Made by a program: the position numbers and the translations under genes. From Monosiga brevicollis MX1 (taxonomy: Eukaryota > Opisthokonta > Choanoflagellata > Craspedida > Salpingoecidae), in contig NW_001865041.1 of NCBI RefSeq assembly GCF_000002865.3, forward strand, positions 1,962,955-2,026,954: DNA of 64,000 nt. Direction: 5' to 3'. The notes beneath the pieces were generated by a model. It did no database searches. It was not told the DNA's origin and saw nothing but the letters and a program-made list of their open reading frames with translations. Shown here piece by piece: positions 56,201 to 64,000 of this stretch (its first letter is position 1; each line of letters begins with the position of its first letter).

Positions 56201-57600
56201 TTGCTTCAAGTTGGCCTCACGCGCTGCGCTTGCAGCACCATGGCCAACATCCTGAAGCTGTTTGATACAGATCGCACCCTGCTGGCACAGCGAGGTGCCT
56301 ACATCATTCGCACATTTTGTCGCTTCCTTGGTGCCGAGCGCGTGTACCGAAGCTTGGCTGGTACGTAAAACCATTACGAATGCGGTTGGCTACACAAAGT
56401 TGTGCGGGCTGATGCCGATCTTTCTTTGGCTGTGCAGGCAGCGTTTTGTCTTCGGCTGATCCTGAGTTTGCACCGGTGATGGTGCAACATTTGAACGTCA
56501 TCTTGTTGACGGCAACCGAGCTCTCGGAGCTTCGTCTTGCGATTCGCCAGTTAGCAACACCTGAAAGCAAGGCACTCTTTTGCGACCTCTATCGGCAAGT
56601 CCACCGTCTGCTGTTGCCCGCATGTGCTTGGTGCATCCTGCTTCTGCGAAAGCAGGCGCGGATCGACCATATTCACCATAACCTCAGCCCACCTCGTTGT
56701 TCATTCCAAACTTGTTTTCACTTTCTTCTTTGTGGCATCGGTAGGTGCTGGTGCTTTAGTCCCGTGTCAACCCTCTCCCTCTGTTTGCTGGGCCAAGTGT
56801 ACGATCATGCCTGTGACGTGCTGGCCAAGTGCGGCCAGGCTCCGCCCACTGTTTCCTTCCTTGTGGAGGTACGTCTCAACCTGGGTCCATTTCACCACAT
56901 TGATCATGCTTGTAACAAGGCAAGGGGTTCTCATCTTGGGCCACCGTGGTACCGCCACATTTGACTGGCGTGAACGTGTACCCAGGTCGATAAGCTGGTG
57001 CAACTCCTTGAGTCTCCAATCTTTACATATTTGCGCCTGCAACTGCTTGAGCCGCACACTTACAGCTACTTGATCAAGTGTCTTTATGGCCTACTGATGC
57101 TGTTGCCCCAGGTGAGCCAAGATCCCAGCCCCCTGCCACCCCCTCCTGCACGCCAATATGATGCTGTTACTCAATCCATTCGATTTTGGCTCCCAATCGT
57201 CCCCTATTTGAGCAGTCAACGGCCTTTATGACGCTCAAGACTCGCTTAGAGGTTATGCCAGTGGTTGCAAGCACGCTGGGGGATTTGGATCGGTCCGTGG
57301 CTTCGACGCGCGTTGATCTGTGAGCACAACTCTTTCCGGGTTATCAGACCTCATGTCGCGCTGCACCTCTTCATAGTGCCAACAAGGACAAGAGCAAGGG
57401 CGGCAACATTGGTAGCGGTCTACCCTTTGCAGAGCTCTTGGCTCACTACGATCAGATTCAGGTGCGTCCACCGGGGCATCTTACATGGCCACCTTACATG
57501 TTCACGATCCTGCACCACTCTGCCCGTAAGACGACCGTCATTCATGCTCCACATGCATCAACTGTTATAGGCGAGGGCAACGACGCATGTGCACGCCTAA
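53295..57600 (+). CDS. VAC14: VAC14, scaffold of the PIKfyve-FIG4 complex
   Basis: Twenty-two exons, 53295-53398, 53482-53527, 53617-53727, 53861-54100, 54213-54305, 54435-54545, 54646-54699, 54773-54836, 54995-55053, 55155-55234, 55317-55378, 55489-55550, 55662-55727, 55811-55876, 56032-56129, 56236-56360, 56438-56594, 56745-56868, 56986-57111, 57216-57319, 57377-57461 and 57571-57600, sum to 688 residues. The match to VAC14 is unmistakable: [18 protein letters not shown] at the start, [38 protein letters not shown], then [20 protein letters not shown] and [12 protein letters not shown] in the conserved C-terminal domain. VAC14 is a HEAT-repeat pentameric scaffold that joins the lipid kinase PIKfyve and the phosphatase FIG4 on endolysosomes. 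Two introns (after 55876 and 56594) need GC donors. The C-terminal tail is short. Confidence 0.96.
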
Positions 57601-58344
57601 GTTCGGCTGCGCTGCAGGTGTTGTGGTCAAATGGCTGAGCTTTTCATCTTGACAAGCGAGGAAACAGCGAATGAGAATATCTCGAGTTTGTCAAAACTAA
57701 TTGTTGGTGATCATGAAATTCTTCGGGTTGTGACAAACGCAACCAACACACAAAAACCCAGAACTACGATGGATCTTGCATGGCAAGACGGTGCTTCGCA
57801 ACATTGGCGCAGAACTGGCGCTAGCACATACACACATGAGAACACCCAAGTGACACGAGGGGAGTGCCAACAAGTAAAAATCAAAGGCAAATCGACTTTG
57901 ATCACAGAAAGCAGCAACAATAAAATAAAAGGAAACACAGATCAGATCAGATTACAAAGGTCTATATTAGAGTAGCACTGAACACATGAGCGAGGTTACA
58001 CGACCAAATTGCATGGGCTGCACTCTCGACACAGAGAGAAGAAAATAGCAAAAGGACTGATGTCGCAATGCCAGTCATCACAGCACGTGGCTGACGGCAC
58101 GAGCAACTTCAATGCGACGTTCCAGCGCCGCTGCCCGAGGGACACTCAAAGGCACACGATTAAAGCGCACGACATGAACAGGTGGCATCAAATGATTCCA
58201 CAACCGAAAAAAAAAAAAGCGGTGAGGCCAAAAAAACAAAAATCAAAACAAAGCAAAAGCAAAGTCTCGACCAGGCAGGCTTGAGACAAGGAACAGCCCA
58301 AACGTTCCAAGAGCAAAGCCTATGCCAGCGTCTTGTGATGCTGC
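57601..58344. other. Convergent 3' spacer, no gene seen
   Basis: Lies between the VAC14 stop (+) and the ankyrin gene stop (-). It is A-rich, with AATAAAATAAA near 57920 and an A-run at 58208-58217. Confidence 0.5.
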
Positions 58345-61300
58345 TTAAAAGCAGAGTGCAGTTTGAAGTGCCAAAATGTCAGCACGCATGGCCTCCATGG
58401 CCTTGGCGTACTCGGCACGCTGAGCCTCGAGGACATCGATCTATCGCAGCGAGCGCGCGGTGTGCCAGACAGCAAATGAGGTGATGCGAAAATCATGCCG
58501 AGAAAGCAGCGCCGGTGATGGCCAGGCGGCCAGACGATCAACCCACCTCTTCATCATAGGCCTGGCCTCTTAGGTTTTGTTGCGCACGGTAGCGTTGCAT
58601 GTATTGACGTCGCCACTCCTTGGTTTTAGAGCGCGGTCGCGCGTCATCGTCCTTGTCATGCTCAACTGAGTGGCAGGTATCAGCACCGCTTGTTGATCCA
58701 GCACTGTTCATGCTTTCCGGGCTATCAGCAGATAGAATGGGGACGGTACTATTTCCACTTGCGGTGGCATCCGTCGCTGAGTAGTTTGGGCCGAGCGAGC
58801 AAGAGGGGATCAGAGGAAAGGGGAGTGAGGGCGCTGCTTCAGTGATATCGGGACACAGCGCGCGCGCGCGCGCAATTTGCAGCACTGGGAAGCTTGAACG
58901 CGAGTATGAGCCTGAGACGTACTGCTCATAAACTGCTTGAGAACCACCATTGATTGATCAGCTCCCACAGTTGTGGCCAGAGCAATTGGTAACTGGCCTG
59001 CAAATGATCGAGGCATGGACCGTGGGTAAGATTATAGGCACAGTTCAAGGTTACAGGCACATTTCACAAAGTTATGGGCACTGTTCACAGGATGATGGGC
59101 ACAGTTCACATATGCCACGGTAAAACCCAGTCGGGTGGCGACGTACCATCGACGGTCGGTGTGATGAGGAGAGAATTGAGACAGCCACGGTGCTGTGCAG
59201 AATTGAGAATCATCTTGACAACCTAAAAGTCCAAGGAAAATAAGGATGAGGGGTAGCAAGGCGGACAGAGTCATGATGAGCCGGCAAGGCGGTGCACCAT
59301 GAGACAAGGTTGACAATGATGAACATACAGATGGGTTATCTTCCCGAATGGCTAGCATAAGGCTAGTGTTATCGCGCTCGTCAGTGATACGCAGGTCCAA
59401 TTGCTCCGAGCCCAAAAGTACACCACAGCATGCCTCGGCGTTTGTAGCCGCCTGCACCAAAGACAACGTCACATGAGCAAAGCAGCAAAGGCAGCACAAA
59501 GACACAAAGTGCACATTGGCTCAGCTTCTAGCCAATGCACCAACGCACCGCCCAGTGAAGAGGAGTCCTAGATTGCCAGTCGGTCAAATTGGGATCAGCT
59601 CCCCGCTCGACAAGCAAGGCACAAAGTCGTTCGTTGTGCTACATGGCGCAACGTCCGGACCGCGTCAATGAGTAGAAGATGATGACACAGTCGCGTTTGT
59701 AATAAAAGGGAACGGCGCGTACCAGCATGCAGGCGAGATGGAGCGGGGTTTGGTGCCGTGAGTTGGTGTCATTGACATTCGCACCGAGCAGCAGCAGGGT
59801 GCCGCAGCCATCCAGGTCTTGCAGGTTAATTGCCAAGTGCAAAGGCGTGTAACCCTGAGGACAACGGGAAGTGGGGGGTGGCCATCAAAAACTGTGCCGG
59901 TCCACGGAACCGGCGCGAAGGACAAAGTGGAAAACGGCCGGCCATAGTCTCACATACCTCGACGTCGGGGCTGTTAATATGAGCGCCAGCTGAGACCAGG
60001 GCGGGAAGACAATGTGCGTTTTGGTGAAGCAGAGCCCAATGAAGGGGTTGGAGATCGTTTAGACGAGGCGCTGTTGAGTGTCGAGCCAGGCTGAGGGCAT
60101 GGGCAAACTCTACGTCATCATGGAAGGCAATGGCTTGCAGGAGGGCTGCAGCCCAAACATCAGGACTAGCCAACGTCTCAAGCAAGTGATTGGCCTGAAA
60201 CATCAGGGCCGGGTCGCCATTGAAGCGGGGCGGGGAGAGAAGGGCGGCATCGGACTGGGCGCCAGCCGAGGCAGCCATCATCTCCGAGTCGCTGTAATTG
60301 GGCAAGGATTCATTGCTGTCGGTGTGGCTTGCAGCACTGGCACTATGCGTCGTGAGCTTTGACATGCGCGTCGGCGGCTGGCTTTCAGAATCATCGTTAT
60401 GTTGGCGGCGCTTGCGGGACAGCATGAGGAGCAGAGCGGCGCCAAAGGCAATGAGCACAACTACGGAGGAGACGGTGGAAGCCAACACGGCGCGTTGAAA
60501 AGCAGCCGCTCCTGAGCGAGATCCATCGCCGTTGGCTGTGGTAGTGGGTGGGGTCGTGGAGGTGGTGGGTGTGGTAGTTGCTGTGGTAGTGGGTGTGGTC
60601 GTGGAGGTGGTGGGTGTGGTAGTTGCTGTGGTAGTGGGTGTGGTCGTAGAGGTGGTGGGTGTGGTAGTTGGTGTAGTGGTGGGTGTAGTGATGATGGCGG
60701 CGGCGGCGGCGGTGGTGGTGGTAGGGACGGCGGTCATGTTCACATCACAGATGCGGCTCGGATCCAAGCTTGGCTGAGCCTGCGGAAGTAGGTTGCTGGC
60801 TACTTCTGATGTCGTGGGTATATCAAATTCATATCCATTGATCATAACGTGGGATCGACTGCCCACAAAGTCATGGCTGTTGACGCGAAGGTCGCGTGCC
60901 ACGGCTGAGAAGGAAAGAATTTGGCTGACGTTTGCAAATACGAGGCGCATGTCAGTCTTGGTCAGGTCCAAGACAACGTCACCGAGGGAGGCGCACGCCT
61001 CGAAAACTACCAGGGTTTCTAACTTTGAGCTCTATCGTCATGGGGCAGGGTAGAATTACGTGAGGATTCAAGTATGGGGCAAGCCGTGACCACCTGAAAG
61101 CGAAGGCACATCGGAGCGTACCTTCCCGGCAAAAGCTTGGAAAACATCAATTGAGGCCAGGGCAAGGCGGTTTTCGATTTTAGCTCGATCGGCTACGTCC
61201 ACGTGAAGCCGGGACACGTGTGTTCCAGTCAAGCTCAAGGCATTGATTTGATCCCGTGCGGGCGAGTTGTCGCAAAAAATCATGGAGTGGAGGGTGCGGT

Positions 61301-62022
61301 TACGACCGAGATTAAGCGTCACTTCAACGCCTGCCTGGGCGGCAAAATGAATGAGGACCGTGTCCAAGTGCACGGAACAGGGGGCATTCAGCACGACGGC
61401 AGAGGCGCCATTGTGGATGATGGTGATGATGACAGCTTCGGCGGAAGACAAGGGTTCGAGGTTGATAATGGTCGTGCCGCGGCGATTGATGACAAAGTTG
61501 AGTGTGTTGTTGAGTGTTGTGACGTTGGAAAATGGCCAGGTCCAAGTGGCGATGCTGGCAGATACCTCTGTCCCTGCTTCATCGTCATCTTCGTCCTCAT
61601 CTTCGTCCTCATCTTCGTCCTCATCTTCGTCCTCATCTTCGTCATCATCTTCGTCATCATCTTCGCCCGGGCCAGCTGGAGTGCTGGCTGTGATATCTAT
61701 CTGGTAATCTTGGAACGCATTGACAGCATCGGCTTGGGTGGGCAGGGCAGGGGCTCCATCGAGGACGTTCAGTGCTTGGCAGGGTCGATTTGTCTGCCGA
61801 CGAAAAAGTATGCGAAAGAGTGTGTGAGAGAAAGGGGGGAAGCCCGTGCAAGTTTATGTCATGCGGTAAATGGCGTGGTGGGATAGCACGGGGTCTGTTT
61901 GCGCGACGCACCTGGTCCCAAGTGCTGGCTGCATGGCCCGAGGCCAAGCGCAGGGTGAAGAGACAAAAACACAGGACGATGCCAGAGTGAAACACCATGA
62001 CGATCGTGCTGAGGAAACCCAT
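58345..62022 (-). CDS. Single-pass receptor-like protein: Thr-rich stalk, TM, intracellular ankyrin repeats, basic/heptad tail
   Basis: Read from 62022 the N-terminus is a signal peptide (FHSGIVLCFCLFTLRLASG). An exon from about 61805 to 61121 carries an Asp/Glu tract and a beta-rich ectodomain with sequons (NVT, NNT, NRT). The next exon (about 61012 to 59958) adds FEACASLGDVVLDL, a Thr/Pro mucin-like stalk, one TM helix (AVLASTVSSVVVLIAFGAALLLM), stop-transfer SRKRRQ and the first ankyrin units. Later exons encode GYTPLHLAINLQDLDGC, RTPLHWA, TSLMLAIRED and a last degenerate unit, about six repeats in all. The final exons (about 58760-58555 and 58443-58345) encode KTKEWRRQYMQRYRAQQ followed by a heptad helix (IDVLEAQRAEYAKAMEAMRA). 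The topology recalls Notch but no EGF or LNR module is present. Ectodomain family unknown. Confidence 0.75.
60525..60720 (-). repeat. Thr-Pro codon repeat (mucin-like stalk)
   Basis: Imperfect 36-base repeat (GGTGTGGTAGTTGCTGTGGTAGTG on the plus strand), coding TTTPTTTA/TTTPTTST on the minus strand. Confidence 0.85.
61570..61670 (-). repeat. (GAAGATGAG GAC)n acidic codon repeat
   Basis: TCATCTTCGTCC units on the plus strand encode an Asp/Glu tract of about 28 residues in the ectodomain of the ankyrin protein. Confidence 0.9.
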
Positions 62023-63870
62023 TCAAGCAGCGTTGTCGTTGGGCATTGTGTCGCAACTCCAATGGCACAATGTCTTGGCGGAAGCGGTGCGAGCATGTGT
62101 AGTCGGGCTGGGAAGTTTGCCTCAACGGAGTGCACAGGCAGGCAAGCTTCGGCAAGGCGCGCGGTTGGCCCGAGGGCAATAATATGATGATGAGCGACTG
62201 TATCCGGGAGGGAGGGACCGCCGCGAGAACGAGGACGCAACCCGGGCCAAAGGTTGGCACGAGGGGTGTGCCCAGGGTTGAGTGACTTGAGGTGTGGCGT
62301 CTACAAGCCCTGCAGCATCAACCCCACACGCGCATACGCAAGCAAATCGGGCACGGTAAGAGAGTGAGAGAAAGAGCCAGAGCGAGAAGAAGGTGGGCAG
62401 GGGAAGGGGAAGGAAGGGGAAGGCAGGGGAAGGAAGGGGAAGGGGAAGGAAGCGAGGGGGCCAAAGGGTAGCGCCATGTCTTTTTTTTCTTGTCTTGTGC
62501 TTCTTGTTTCCCCCGTCGGCAGCCAGACCGGATGGATGCACCAAGGCAATCAAGGAGCAGATGCAGAAGCAGAAGTAGGAGAAGAAGCAGAAGAAGGAGA
62601 GGGAGAAGGAGAAGGAGGAGGAGGAGAAGCAGCAGAAGCAGAGGCGCGCGGGCGGGGCGCGCGGGTAGCGCAAAGGGCAGACCCACCAGCTGAATGTGGG
62701 TGTTGGTCTCTTGTCACAAGAGAGCAGAGACGGACCAACAAACGGCGTGATATCGGCAGGCGTCCTCGACTGAGAGAGAGAGAAGGAGAGAGAAGGAGAG
62801 AGAGGGAGCGTGTGTGTGTATGTGTGTGTGTTTGGGTGATTGGCCTGAGCCAGTATCTCCGGGGGGTTTGCAATTCAATGTCCGGTGCCGGGGTGCCGAT
62901 GCCGGGGTGCCGATGATGCGTGTGCCGGCGGTGCCGCGAGCGCGGGAACGAGCGGGAACAACGACAAGGTGGAGATTGCCCTTGTTGTTGTTGTTGCACG
63001 CTCGGAGAGGGAGAGGGGTGGAGGGGGAAGAGATGTGGGGTAGGAGAGCAGGGGAGGAAGAGGGAGGGGGTAGGGACGGGTGTGGATGAGAGACTTGGGT
63101 GAGGTGGGGGAACGGGGTTTCGGTAAGTTCAAGGTGATAATAGAGAAGGAACAAAAGTGTTGTAGAGATGAAGAGAAAGTCTGTCGTTGAGAATGGATCA
63201 CAGAGGGACACGTACCCCCACCATTGATCTTCAGAGAAAGAAAGATGTACCATCAACCGATGCAAAAGAACAAAAGAATCTTTGTCTCGTTGCCTCTTAG
63301 TAAAGCTTTACCACGCTCCATGCTATGCTATGCTGCAGCGGGCATAAGAGGACCATCAGCCAGTACTCGTGGAGGGTGTATAAGGTATCGCGAACAAAGG
63401 TCTTATGGATTGGCTGGGTTGTTTCGTACCCAAAATGGTAAAACCTCTGTAAACCTCTTTTGGCTTGGCTCTGCGCGACCCAAACCCAAACTTGACGCCC
63501 AGCCTGTGCGCCCATGGGAAACACAAAGGCAGGCGGGAGGGTGGCGACACAGCAACGCGACAAAAACATCTTATACGACCAAATAATGCCATGCGCGGCC
63601 AGACGTAACATGGCAAAAAGAATTGTGCCGTGGGACCTGAGCATCTATGGGGCATGGTGTGTCGCGTTTCCGTATCAGCAGATCGAGCGACCCATGACTA
63701 ACACATCATCTCAAGAGGGTCTGAAAAATCTTTGTTCATGATGTCAGATAGAATTGTATTGTCAGACGACGAGAAAAACATTCATGTGGTAGCAGAATGA
63801 TTGAAAGAAAAGAGCCAAAGGTGTGCTCCAGTGCCATGCGCCATCCGCGTCCCGGCGTGATGCCGCTGGT
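62023..63870. other. Low-complexity spacer upstream of the ankyrin gene
   Basis: No supported exon. It contains AAGGGG minisatellite units (62390-62460), GAGAAGGAG units (62575-62645), GA runs (62770-62810), GT tracts (62812-62832) and GGTGCCG repeats (62880-62935). Open frames on both strands here reflect this bias. Confidence 0.5.
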
Positions 63871-63877
63871 CTCTTGA

Positions 63878-63920
63878 TGGCCCTGCTTAGTGGCCTCCTA
63901 CTCTTCTCGCCCGCCCAAGG
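63878..63920 (+). CDS. Possible first exon (signal peptide) of a gene leaving the window
   Basis: An ATG at about 63877 opens MALLSGLLLFSPAQ followed directly by a GTAGCA donor-like site. The hydrophobic character fits a signal peptide. With no second exon visible this is only a suggestion. Confidence 0.25.
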
Positions 63921-63990
63921 TAGCAGAATACACCGCCCCTAGTCCCCTGTCAGCACGTATTCAGCCAACCGCAGGGTGTGCGGAGCGCCC

Positions 63991-64000
63991 CCCCCCCCCC
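63991..64000 (+). repeat. Poly-C at window edge
   Basis: The window ends in a run of C that may mark low-quality sequence or a gap edge. Confidence 0.6.

Noticed and set aside
62122-62693. Pro/Leu/Ser-rich and Glu/Arg-rich open frames
   Set aside because: They follow the AAGGGG and GAGAAGGAG repeats and show no start, domain or splice support.

Overview
This is a gene-dense, intron-rich nuclear region of a unicellular eukaryote. Most genes carry several short GT-AG introns of about 40-200 bases. Spacers are short and full of GA, GT and A/T microsatellites. Products such as FIG4, VAC14, SDF2, LLPH, FAM92/CIBAR, a metazoan-type D-glutamate cyclase and a white-type ABCG transporter point to an opisthokont close to animals. 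A choanoflagellate (Monosiga-like) is my best guess; this is inferred from gene content and intron style only.

Layout. 1-287: 3' end of a coiled-coil gene (+). 737-6884 (+): an Ala/Gln/Glu/Arg 15-base-repeat region with an N-terminal membrane anchor, running into a VWA plus alpha-kinase module that lacks key catalytic residues. 7702-10447 (+): D-glutamate cyclase with an internal gap. 12543-10761 (-): FAM92-type BAR protein. 13073-13947 (+): small secreted Cys protein. 15872-14293 (-): multi-WW protein. 17298-18551 (+): SDF2. 19924-19383 (-): LLPH. 20479-22967 (+): RING protein. 23578-26570 (+): ABCG transporter. 29479-27145 (-): NTPDase. 33270-30187 (-): PH-SEC14-PH protein. 34900-36530 (+) and 37868-36919 (-): unrecognised membrane proteins. 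38800-41002 (+): flavin monooxygenase. 41516-46811 (+): FIG4. 47343-49976 (+): intronless UPF1-like helicase. 52496-50171 (-): secreted GH3 glycosidase. 53295-57600 (+): VAC14. 62022-58345 (-): single-pass receptor-like protein with intracellular ankyrin repeats and a basic/heptad tail. 62023-64000: low-complexity spacer, possibly with a signal-peptide exon at the right edge.

Functional themes. FIG4 and VAC14, two of the three subunits of the PIKfyve PI(3,5)P2 complex, lie in the same orientation about 6.5 kb apart. The other genes look like ordinary housekeeping, secretory and membrane functions with no obvious shared pathway. Exon structures were derived by hand from splice consensus, reading frame and family alignment from memory. 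For FIG4, VAC14, ABCG, RING, FMO, SDF2, NTPDase, FAM92, WW, LLPH, GH3 and the two unknown membrane genes the exon lengths sum to an exact multiple of three, which supports the models.
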